Assembly: GCA_946414625.1 (NCBI GenBank)
Contig: CAMKPI010000116.1
Coordinates: forward strand, 1 to 5,136
DNA length: 5,136 nucleotides
Source of the DNA: an uncultured Spirochaetaceae bacterium
Lineage (GTDB): Bacteria; Spirochaetota; Spirochaetia; Sphaerochaetales; Sphaerochaetaceae
Direction of reading: 5' to 3'
Below are positions 1 to 5,136 of this stretch, in pieces. The notes below the pieces were generated by a model that searched no databases, was not told where the DNA came from, and saw only the letters and a program-made list of their open reading frames with translations. A program made the translations under genes and the position numbers. Within the stretch, counting starts at the first letter, position 1. Each line of letters opens with the position of its first letter.

Positions 1-1
1 G

Positions 2-1627
2 TCCGATTATTATCACATGGATCTCAAAACGCTGCGCGGATACTTCTCTTGGCGCACACTTGCAAGGCGGGGGAATTTCAGGGATGCCGACGAATCGTTT
101 TACAGGTTGTATTTTTTTGAGCTACTGAACGGGATAGGAGCCTCTACCGCCGATGAAGCGCTGGACAGAATGTCACGAGTCCTTGAAAACTGCCACGGCC
201 AGAACGGTTTTGTATATTCTTATCTTCAGAATCGTCTGAGAGAGTGGATGCTGGAATATGCTGTAATCCAGCGGATGCCGTCTGAAAGGATTGTTTCTAT
301 GCTTCCGCAAAGCGAGGCGGTTTGCGACAATGCTACGCTTACATTGAGGAATCCAGTTGGCTTTTCCGATGACGATGTTGCGAATTCCATCTTGAGGCTA
401 TCCGGTTATAATTATGAAAGGTCTCTGATTTTTGTCGAAAGACCCGCCGAGACGCGGAGGATCATTGCACTTCTTTGGAGACATCTGGTCGAAGACTGGC
501 CGAAAGGCTCTTCGTCTCTTTTCACACTGTTTCTGGGGTCACTGCGGAGCCGTAAATGGAGCCCGTTGAGCGGCACTCTATTTTGCTGGGAAAAGTATAA
601 CACGGAAGCGGATTTTAAGGTAATTGTATCTGATGTAAGAACTTATATTTATAAAAACGGTGAGTGGAAAATCAAGTGCTATGTGCCATGGCTCATAAAA
701 CGGGATAGATTCAAGCAGCTTGTGCACGTGGTGGATAGGACGCTTAGAATCTATTACGCTCTGAAGCATCCGTTGAAGAGTCGGGACGACGAGAGCTGGC
801 TGGAGCCGTATCTGAAAGATGTCCTGGCATCTCTTGAAAGGGAGAAGCTGGATGCCGCGCGTAGGGGTGTGGTGATCCGCGGCTCTGAGCTTGAAAAGAT
901 ACGCGAGGAGGCCTTGTCTACGCAGGATTCCCTTTTGATAGATGATGACGCGATAGATGAAGGCACTAATGCTGCGATCAATTCGGGCTCTGGAAAGTCC
1001 CTTCCGGACAGAACGCGCGATGGCGGGTCTGCGGTACCTGTTCCTGGAACGGAGGGCGGGATACGTGACGGCGGGATACCTGCCATTTCCGTGGTGCTCG
1101 CGCTTCGCGGAGACAGCAGACATGGAGACTTCGCGGTACCTGCATCCGTCACCGAGGACGCGGGATTTGTTCACCCCGCTGAGGGCGCGATCCCTGTTCC
1201 CGGCGCTGAAGATGCGTTCTCTGTCCCCGGCGCAAAGGGGGCATCAGGCGGAGACAGCAGCAACGGGGATAGCGCGATATCTGTCACCGGTGATGCGATA
1301 TCTGTTTCTGACGCCGGTGACTCCTTATCTGTTCCCAGTGTCGAGGGCGTGAGCCCTGTCTCCGGCATCGAGACCCCGATCCCCGCACCCGACGCTGAGG
1401 GCTGGGCTCTCTCATCTTTTCAAAAACAGGTGCTTTCATTTTTGCTGAAAGGAGAGCCCGTGAAAGAACTTTTGAGGTCTCGCGGCGTATCCATGGAGAT
1501 TTTTGCGGACGAGGTGAACGAAGCTCTGTTCGATCTGATAGGCGACGCTGTTTTGGAATGCGTCAGCGACGAGATCTGCCTCGTGGAGGATTACCGGGAG
1601 GAATTGAAGCAGATCCTTATCTCCTGA
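2..1627 (+). CDS. TerB-N/TerB-C domain protein (5' partial), scaffold/sensor of a DNA-processing cassette
   Basis: The product is recognised as a TerB-N/TerB-C protein, a family that accompanies a P-loop ATPase and an Lhr-like helicase in predicted DNA-processing or defence loci; its biochemical role is unknown. Counting residues from the ATG at 17, the TerB-N hallmark is YFSWRTLARRGNF (9-21) followed by YRLYFFELLNGIG (29-41), with TerB-N running to about 215. TerB-C begins near 280 with GVVIRGSELEKIREEALSTQDSLLID and resumes at about 463-535, where INEALFD-type and LVEDYREEL motifs appear (NEALFD 501-506). Between them lies a low-complexity insertion (about 315-462) that splits TerB-C. The frame is open to the left edge, and family members usually carry more residues before the YFSWR motif, so ATG 17 is probably internal. 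The stop is TGA at 1625-1627. The gene is first in a co-directional set with the ATPase and helicase. Domain assignment is from recalled family patterns; function is inferred. Confidence 0.85.
   Translation, partial: SDYYHMDLKTLRGYFSWRTLARRGNFRDADESFYRLYFFELLNGIGASTADEALDRMSRVLENCHGQNGFVYSYLQNRLREWMLEYAVIQRMPSERIVSMLPQSEAVCDNATLTLRNPVGFSDDDVANSILRLSGYNYERSLIFVERPAETRRIIALLWRHLVEDWPKGSSSLFTLFLGSLRSRKWSPLSGTLFCWEKYNTEADFKVIVSDVRTYIYKNGEWKIKCYVPWLIKRDRFKQLVHVVDRTLRIYYALKHPLKSRDDESWLEPYLKDVLASLEREKLDAARRGVVIRGSELEKIREEALSTQDSLLIDDDAIDEGTNAAINSGSGKSLPDRTRDGGSAVPVPGTEGGIRDGGIPAISVVLALRGDSRHGDFAVPASVTEDAGFVHPAEGAIPVPGAEDAFSVPGAKGASGGDSSNGDSAISVTGDAISVSDAGDSLSVPSVEGVSPVSGIETPIPAPDAEGWALSSFQKQVLSFLLKGEPVKELLRSRGVSMEIFADEVNEALFDLIGDAVLECVSDEICLVEDYREELKQILIS
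959..1402 (+). repeat. Degenerate in-frame repeat expansion splitting TerB-C
   Basis: Codons about 315-462 of the TerB gene are rich in Gly, Ala, Ser, Asp, Pro and Val and lack the character of the flanking domain. Short variants of an AISV/AIPVPG/GDS theme recur. At DNA level GCGATATCTGT occurs at 1274-1284 and 1295-1305 (21 bp apart), with TATCTGT again at 1326-1332. GCGGTACCTG occurs at 1031-1040 and 1133-1142 (102 bp apart). GCGGAGACAGCAG occurs at 1107-1119 and 1248-1260 (141 bp apart). All three spacings are multiples of three, so copies stay in frame. Flanking family motifs resume cleanly on both sides, so this is an insertion, not decay. Confidence 0.8.
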
Positions 1628-1629
1628 GA

Positions 1630-1872
1630 ATGATAGCGCGAAGCATTCGGTTGTTTTGTAAAAAAGGGAAAAGCGTTATTATAGAATACGGGCCTGTGAA
1701 CTCTATGGACACCCGGCGCTGCGTGCGCCTCGTTAATCGAGGATGGTCTCGGCTTGCCGTACAGGTCGACAAAACCATTCTGAATATGGACCGGAGGTTT
1801 TTTCCGGTAGTTTTACTGAATGCCATCGACACAAGAGCCCAACATTTGAACTTCTCACACAACGGAGCATGA
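1630..1872 (+). CDS. Possible small hypothetical protein (80 aa) in the TerB-ATPase gap
   Basis: This ORF starts 2 bases after the TerB gene's stop and ends 1 base before the ATPase start, so it fills the gap almost exactly. The product is basic (many Arg and Lys, as in CKKGKS near the N-terminus) with no recognisable domain, signal peptide or clear membrane segment. No usable Shine-Dalgarno lies before its ATG, so it would need coupling to termination of the TerB gene. Against it: the same frame is already open back into the TerB gene (from an ATG at 1558), the composition looks unlike its neighbours, and an 80-codon open run can occur by chance. I do not recognise a family. It could equally be an untranslated spacer. 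Confidence 0.25.
   Translation: MIARSIRLFCKKGKSVIIEYGPVNSMDTRRCVRLVNRGWSRLAVQVDKTILNMDRRFFPVVLLNAIDTRAQHLNFSHNGA
1864..1867 (+). promoter_or_regulatory. Shine-Dalgarno site (GGAG) of the ATPase gene
   Basis: GGAG lies 6 bases before the ATG at 1874 and fixes that start. The encoded N-terminus reads directly into the conserved family segment GVVPRIGL, which agrees. An out-of-frame ATG at 1869-1871 is too close to this site to be used. Confidence 0.7.
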
Positions 1873-1873
1873 A

Positions 1874-3691
1874 ATGGAAGAAAGGAAAGCGCCTCGGAGG
1901 ATTGCTCAGACAATAATCAGCTCGCTCACAGCCGGTGTTGTTCCTCGTATAGGCCTGCCGTATATAACGGTGGGGCGGAAGAACGAGATCGCTGCCCTCT
2001 TGCGCGACATCGGGATTGTGTCCGAGGGGGGAGCGTCATTCCGGTTCATTTCCGGGCGCTACGGCTCCGGCAAGAGCTTTTTGATACAGACAATCCGGGG
2101 CTATGCCATGGATCGCGGCTTTATCACATCGGACGCCGACCTTTCTCCGGAGCGCCGCCTGCAGGGAACCCATGGGCAGGGGCTTGCCACGTACCGAGAG
2201 CTTATCGGGAACCTCGCCACAAAGACGAAAAGTGAGGGCGGCGCGCTCCCGCTGATACTGGACCGTTGGATAAGCCATGCTCGGCTTGAAGCGGAGTCGG
2301 CGGCGGCGTCATCCGGCGCTGCCAGAACCACCGACGCATCCGCGGCACACCACGCAGAATTTGGATCCGCGGGCGGCTCTGCGGCGCATGCTTCGCAAAC
2401 CGGGATGGCAAGCGTGGCAACACTGGCGACTCATCGTTCAGAAATCACTCCACCAGGAGATGCCCATTTGGTGCCGCCGTTGTCCGAAGAAGACAAGTCG
2501 GCTATGGTGGAACGTAAAATAGCCCAGGTGACATCCTCGATGCGGGACATGGTGTACGGCTATGAGTTCGCGAGTCTTCTCACACAGTATTATCACGCGT
2601 ATATCGATGGAGACGACGAGACGAAAGGTCGGATCTTGAAGTGGTTTCAGGGCGGATATGAAACGAAGAAAGAAGCCCGCGATGCCCTCGGGGTGAATAT
2701 AATCATAAACGACGAGAACTGGTACGAATATCTGAAGCTTTTCGCCGAGTTTTTCCGCTATGCAGGCTACTCCGGGCTCATTGTGCTTATCGACGAGCTC
2801 GTGAACCTGATGAAAATCCCCAACGCTGTAAGCCGTGGGTATAACTACGAGAAGATTCTCACCATGTATAACGACACCCTGCAGGGCAAGGCACGGTATC
2901 TCGGAATCATCATGGGGGGCACTCCAGCCGCAATTGAGGATAGGCGGCGCGGTGTTTTCAGCTATGAGGCGCTCCGTTCCAGGCTCCAGGACGGCAGGTT
3001 TTCCGCGCCGGGGATGAGGGATCTTCTGGGGCCTGTGATCCATTTGGAGCCGCTTTCGGCGGAGGAGATGCTGATCCTGTGCGAGAAGCTGCGCGCCATG
3101 CACTCAGATCTTTACGGCTACGAAACACGTGTGACAGGGGACGATCTCGACACTTTTATACGTATCGAGTATGCGAGGGTCGGCTCCGCGGAGAACATCA
3201 CGCCTCGCGAGATAATCCGCGATTTTATAGAGCTGCTTAACATAACCTACCAGAATCCGTCGATTTCGGCGTCGGAGATTCTCTCTTCAGGCGCTCTCAA
3301 CAGCGCATCTATGTCCGCGGGAATTCAAGACCCGCAGGGAGATCAATATTTCCGGCATTCTCTCAACCGCACGTCTTCACCCGCGGGGGCAGGCGGCACT
3401 TCCTCCGTGTTCGAAGGGAGCGCGCCGCTTGACGGTGGGGCTGCGCAGGCTGATAGATACGCTGATGGCAACGCTTCGAGGGGCGTGTCCTCCGCTGGCG
3501 GGGCTGCGCAGGCTGATAGATATGCTGATGGCAACGCTTCGTGGAGCGCGCCGCTTTACGGTGGGGCTGCGCAGGCTGGCAGATACGCTGATGGCAACGC
3601 TTCGTGGGGTGTGTCCTCCGCGGACGACGCTTCGCGCGGCTCGACTGGCTCAACCGGAAAAACCGACGCATTTGCCGAATTCGACATATGA
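1874..3691 (+). CDS. BrxC/BrxD-like P-loop ATPase (DUF2791 family)
   Basis: A 605-residue P-loop ATPase resembling the BREX ATP-binding family (BrxC/BrxD-type, DUF2791), expected to hydrolyse ATP as the regulatory motor of a DNA-acting complex. The N-terminus holds GVVPRIGLPYITVGRKNEI (21-39), then Walker A GRYGSGKSF (61-69). DADLSPERRL (87-96) and GQGLATYREL (101-110) follow and match recalled family members. Walker B is LIVLIDE (302-308), with the acidic pair D307/E308. GGTP (348-351) and an Arg-rich SRL segment (369-371) may be sensor and arginine-finger elements. A low-complexity insertion occupies about 138-203. A tandem-repeat tail (about 514-585) precedes the short ending FAEFDI, which resembles the acidic-aromatic tail I recall in relatives. 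The start is supported by GGAG at 1864. The partners are the TerB protein upstream and the helicase downstream. The ATPase assignment is firm; the role in defence is inferred. Confidence 0.88.
   Translation: MEERKAPRRIAQTIISSLTAGVVPRIGLPYITVGRKNEIAALLRDIGIVSEGGASFRFISGRYGSGKSFLIQTIRGYAMDRGFITSDADLSPERRLQGTHGQGLATYRELIGNLATKTKSEGGALPLILDRWISHARLEAESAAASSGAARTTDASAAHHAEFGSAGGSAAHASQTGMASVATLATHRSEITPPGDAHLVPPLSEEDKSAMVERKIAQVTSSMRDMVYGYEFASLLTQYYHAYIDGDDETKGRILKWFQGGYETKKEARDALGVNIIINDENWYEYLKLFAEFFRYAGYSGLIVLIDELVNLMKIPNAVSRGYNYEKILTMYNDTLQGKARYLGIIMGGTPAAIEDRRRGVFSYEALRSRLQDGRFSAPGMRDLLGPVIHLEPLSAEEMLILCEKLRAMHSDLYGYETRVTGDDLDTFIRIEYARVGSAENITPREIIRDFIELLNITYQNPSISASEILSSGALNSASMSAGIQDPQGDQYFRHSLNRTSSPAGAGGTSSVFEGSAPLDGGAAQADRYADGNASRGVSSAGGAAQADRYADGNASWSAPLYGGAAQAGRYADGNASWGVSSADDASRGSTGSTGKTDAFAEFDI
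2285..2482 (+). repeat. Low-complexity Ala/Ser-rich insertion inside the ATPase domain
   Basis: Codons about 138-203 of the ATPase gene encode an Ala, Ser, Gly, His and Thr-rich stretch between RWISHARLEAES and SEEDKSAMVERKIAQV. Family members, as recalled, bridge this point with only a short helix-turn. It lies between Walker A and Walker B and would extrude as a loop. No exact DNA period is visible, only short related blocks such as GCGGC-type triplet runs, so this is an older or more diverged expansion than the one near the C-terminus. Confidence 0.65.
3416..3625 (+). repeat. 63-bp tandem repeat with 126-bp higher order, in frame in the ATPase gene
   Basis: The core beginning GGGGCTGCGCAGGCTG recurs at 3437, 3500 and 3563, an exact 63-bp period (21 codons); about 42 bases are nearly identical in each copy. 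The linkers alternate. Copies 1 and 3 are preceded by an AGCGCGCCGCTT-type linker, while copy 2 and the degenerate fourth start are preceded by a GTGTCCTCCGC-type linker, so the true unit is 126 bp made of two related halves. The protein unit is AAQADRYADGNAS plus a variable linker (about residues 514-585). Because 63 is a multiple of 3, copy-number change alters length without shifting the frame. Confidence 0.92.
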
Positions 3692-3699
3692 TACGGGCT
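3653..3699 (+). repeat. 47-bp direct repeat, copy 1 (ATPase 3' end with stop)
   Basis: This segment encodes the last residues of the ATPase (TGKTDAFAEFDI), its TGA stop and 8 bases beyond. It matches the segment at 3739-3785 at 43 of 47 positions, with no gaps. The offset is 86 bp, not a multiple of three. Confidence 0.9.
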
Positions 3700-3777
3700 C
3701 AGAGGGCGGTGCTCTATTTTGAGGCGTCGCCCATCTTTACCGGAAAAACCGACACATTCGCCGAATTCGACATCTGA
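3688..3777 (+). CDS. Candidate 29-residue micro-ORF overlapping the ATPase stop (ATGA)
   Basis: An ATG at 3688 overlaps the ATPase stop as ATGA, a classic translational-coupling layout, and opens a 29-codon frame ending at TGA 3775-3777. Its last twelve residues, TGKTDTFAEFDI, repeat the ATPase C-terminus with one change (Ala to Thr), because the frame runs into the second copy of the 47-bp repeat. The first 17 residues have no visible relation to any family. It may be a real coupled peptide carrying a duplicate tail motif, or simply a by-product of the duplication. There is no independent ribosome site other than coupling. Confidence 0.25.
   Translation: MIRAQRAVLYFEASPIFTGKTDTFAEFDI
3704..3732 (+). 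terminator. Imperfect hairpin after the ATPase gene; possible attenuator or weak terminator
   Basis: GGGCG (3704-3708) pairs with CGCCC (3728-3732). The stem continues through two wobble pairs, a G-C pair, a single bulged G at 3724 and CTC/GAG (3712-3714 with 3721-3723), closing on a TATTTT loop: eleven pairs in all. It starts 12 bases after the ATPase stop. Only a weak T-rich stretch (ATCTTT) follows, so full termination is doubtful; partial attenuation or protection of the upstream mRNA end is as likely. Confidence 0.4.
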
Positions 3778-3785
3778 TACCGGCT
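3739..3785 (+). repeat. 47-bp direct repeat, copy 2 (duplicate of ATPase 3' end)
   Basis: This second copy of the ATPase 3' end, including an in-register TGA, lies between the ATPase and helicase genes. Four substitutions separate it from the copy at 3653-3699. In the natural reading of its own frame it again spells TGKTDTFAEFDI and a stop. Three of the four substitutions fall before or at the stop region and only one changes an amino acid, which suggests it was coding before or after duplication. Confidence 0.9.
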
Positions 3786-3838
3786 AGGCGTGCGGAGCCC
3801 GTTGCGATGGTGCCGCCCGCCTCATAATTTTTTGCATA

Positions 3839-5136
3839 ATGGACGTTTACAACAGATACGCGCCGTTTATACGGGAATATATCTACTCATCTGGCTGGAC
3901 AAGTCTCCGCGCCGTGCAGAACGCCGCGGGAGAGGCGATATTCGGAAGCGACGACAATGTCCTGATTTCTGCGTCAACCGCTTCAGGCAAGACCGAGGCG
4001 GCATTTTTTCCGATTCTCACTCTCCTGGATGAGAGGCCGTCGTCTTCGGTCGGCGTGCTATATATCGCTCCGCTGAAAGCTCTTATAAACGATCAGTTTG
4101 AACGGCTGTCATACCTCTTGGAAGACGCCGGAATTCGCGTCACGCGGTGGCATGGGGATGCGTCCGACACTGGCAAGAGGAGGCTTTTGAAGAATCCCAG
4201 CGGCATTCTTCAGATTACCCCGGAATCTTTGGAGTCTCTTCTCTTCAACAAGAACATGGCGATTCCGAAGCTTTTCAGCGACCTCAGGTTTGTGGTGATC
4301 GACGAGGTTCATTCCCTTCTTCGTGCGGATAGGGGTTTGCAGACTTTTTGCCTTATCGAGCGGCTGGAGAGACTGTCGGGCTCTAGACCGCGGAGGATTG
4401 CCCTTTCCGCTACAATAGGGAAGGTGGAAGAGGCAGCCCGCTTCATCTCTGCGGGTAGCGGCAGGCGGACCGTTGTTCCTAAAATCGAGGGTCCACGTGA
4501 GAGATGGCGGCTTTCGATGGAGCATTTCTTTAACATCCCCGCAGGGAAAGGGGATGGAAAGCCGCAAAAAACCAACGAACCGAAGACGTCGGTGGACTCG
4601 TTCAGCGGGGCGGATCATGGCTTAGTTGAAAGACCGGAACTATCCAGCGGGGCGGATTTTGGCTTCCCTGGCGGAAAAGACGTCCGCCCATCCGTCGCTG
4701 CCGTCTCTCATTTGTCAGGGAACGCTGTCTCCCGCGCGCCCGTCGCTACTGACACCCGCTTGTCCGGGGACGCCGTCTCCCTCTTGTCCGGAAGTGCCCG
4801 CCCATCTATCGCTGCCAACACCCGCGTGTCCGAGAACGTCAATGGCCGTCCTCGCGGTGACGCCGATTCGCGTTTGCTGGAAAAAGGAGAGGCACACAAG
4901 GCTGAAGACCCGCTTCGCGATGCGGATCCCGGACTTAAGTACATATTTGAGCGCACCCGGGGCTCTAAGTGTATTGTGTTTACAAATTCCCGCGAGGAGT
5001 GCGAATCTGTATGTCAACGCCTCAGACAGTACAGCGAAGCGGTGGGCGAGAGCGAGCGGTTTTTGATACATCACGGAAACCTTTCGTCGTCGTACCGCGA
5101 GAGCGCGGAAGCGGACATGAAGGACGATGAGTCCCT
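3839..5136 (+). CDS. Lhr-like (BrxHI-like) DEVH-box SF2 helicase, 3' partial
   Basis: The frame is open from ATG 3839 to the right edge (432 full codons, no stop). It encodes the first part of a superfamily 2 ATP-dependent nucleic-acid helicase of the large Lhr-like type. The motifs appear in order: WTSLRAVQ (20-27, Q-motif-like), motif I SASTASGKTEAA (44-55), Ia APLKALIND (77-85), Ib TPESLE (127-132), motif II DEVH (155-158), motif III SAT (190-192), motif IV IVFTNSREECE (379-389) and HHGNLS (411-416). Motifs V and VI and the C-terminal Lhr region lie beyond the window. A repetitive insertion (about 236-360) separates the RecA lobes. The start is firm because the family N-terminus (YAPFIREYIY, 7-16) begins at once and the frame has no other start codon back to the TAG at 3785. 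No Shine-Dalgarno precedes it. With the ATPase and TerB protein it forms the cassette's presumed motor. Confidence 0.92.
   Translation, partial: MDVYNRYAPFIREYIYSSGWTSLRAVQNAAGEAIFGSDDNVLISASTASGKTEAAFFPILTLLDERPSSSVGVLYIAPLKALINDQFERLSYLLEDAGIRVTRWHGDASDTGKRRLLKNPSGILQITPESLESLLFNKNMAIPKLFSDLRFVVIDEVHSLLRADRGLQTFCLIERLERLSGSRPRRIALSATIGKVEEAARFISAGSGRRTVVPKIEGPRERWRLSMEHFFNIPAGKGDGKPQKTNEPKTSVDSFSGADHGLVERPELSSGADFGFPGGKDVRPSVAAVSHLSGNAVSRAPVATDTRLSGDAVSLLSGSARPSIAANTRVSENVNGRPRGDADSRLLEKGEAHKAEDPLRDADPGLKYIFERTRGSKCIVFTNSREECESVCQRLRQYSEAVGESERFLIHHGNLSSSYRESAEADMKDDES
4544..4918 (+). repeat. Repetitive linker between the two RecA lobes of the helicase
   Basis: Codons about 236-360 are Ser, Gly, Ala, Asp and Arg-rich. 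CAGCGGGGCGGAT occurs at 4603-4615 and 4645-4657 (42 bp, 14 codons apart). A degenerate 48-bp (16-codon) unit of the form RPSVAA-TRLSGDAVS starts at 4685, 4733, 4799 and 4847; the 66-bp middle step equals 48 bp plus an extra LLSGSA block. Every spacing keeps the reading frame. Conserved helicase sequence stops at MEHFFNIP and resumes at DPGLKYIFERTRG. Confidence 0.8.

Noticed and set aside
578..1174. Long open frames on the minus strand opposite the TerB gene (also 754-1152 and 1171-1368)
   Set aside because: They lie opposite a gene with clear domain motifs and extend through GC-rich repeats that carry few stops; their products show no domain and no ribosome site.
957..1352. A plus-strand frame overlapping the TerB repeat region
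   Set aside because: It is a repetitive shadow of the low-complexity insertion in another frame; the TerB frame alone links conserved motifs on both sides.
2..1627. Tellurite resistance function for the TerB-like gene
   Set aside because: TerB-N/TerB-C proteins with an ATPase and helicase are a different context from terZABCDE; nothing here points to metal resistance.
1651..1685. Possible promoter in the gap (TTGTAA at 1656-1661, TATTAT at 1677-1682)
   Set aside because: The best -10-like and -35-like hexamers do not sit at 16-18 bp spacing together; the match is no better than expected in A/T-rich sequence.
1728..1742. Small inverted repeat CCTCG-TTAAT-CGAGG in the gap
   Set aside because: Five-pair arms are common by chance; no second operator-like copy was seen near a promoter.
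1790..1808. Hairpin ACCGGA/TCCGGT with a 7-base loop, followed by AGTTTT
   Set aside because: A six-pair stem and short T run are too weak for a confident terminator, and it sits inside a probable operon.
2026..2031. Runs of six G (here and at 2914-2919) as phase-variable tracts
   Set aside because: They are short and encode conserved Gly residues in the ATPase; slippage tracts are normally longer.
2438..3103. A 221-codon minus-strand frame opposite the ATPase gene
   Set aside because: It is antisense to the Walker B region of a well-supported ATPase, and its product has no recognisable features.
3416..3625. CRISPR array
   Set aside because: The repeat is a coding tandem duplication with related linkers, not short identical repeats with unique spacers.
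4109..4618. Minus-strand frames opposite the helicase (also 4309-4575, 4708-4956 and 4715-5074)
   Set aside because: The plus strand carries uninterrupted helicase motifs through this region; the antisense products look random or repetitive.
4626..5066. A plus-strand Pro/Ser/Leu-rich frame overlapping the helicase insertion
   Set aside because: It is a +1-type shadow of the 48-bp repeat; the helicase frame continues through into motif IV.

Overview
The window is a bacterial accessory locus, moderately GC-rich by eye (mid-50s %). Three large co-directional genes fill it on the plus strand, and both window edges cut through coding sequence. No tRNA, rRNA, CRISPR array, transposase or integrase is visible. 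The sequence does not fix the host phylum. Shine-Dalgarno use (GGAG before the second gene) and the protein families are bacterial.

Layout. (1) 2-1627: a TerB-N/TerB-C domain protein whose frame is open at the left edge, so its N-terminus probably lies outside. (2) 1628-1873: a 246-bp gap, almost exactly filled by an 80-codon ORF of doubtful status. (3) 1874-3691: a P-loop ATPase of the BrxC/BrxD-like (DUF2791) type with Walker A and B motifs. (4) 3692-3838: a spacer holding an imperfect 47-bp duplicate of the ATPase gene's 3' end, stop codon included, a 29-codon ORF overlapping the ATPase stop, and a strong imperfect hairpin. (5) 3839 to the right edge: an Lhr-like superfamily 2 DEVH-box helicase, cut off just after motif IV.

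How they may work together. TerB-N/TerB-C protein, BrxD-like ATPase and Lhr-like (BrxHI-like) helicase form a recurring cassette. Comparative genomics places such Ter-linked modules among predicted DNA-processing or anti-phage systems, and BrxD plus BrxHI also occur together in some BREX loci. The likely picture is an ATP-driven complex acting on foreign or damaged DNA: TerB-like scaffold or sensor, regulatory ATPase, translocating helicase. No nuclease or methylase is visible here; if the system has one it lies outside the window.

The most unusual property is shared by all three proteins. Each conserved fold is interrupted, or extended before a conserved tail, by a long Ala/Gly/Ser/Asp/Val-rich repetitive segment. 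These sit inside TerB-C, inside the ATPase domain, before the ATPase C-terminal tail, and between the two RecA lobes of the helicase. Their DNA-level repeats differ (63/126 bp, 48 bp, degenerate about 20-30 bp). This looks like parallel in-frame repeat expansion at tolerated linker positions in one operon.
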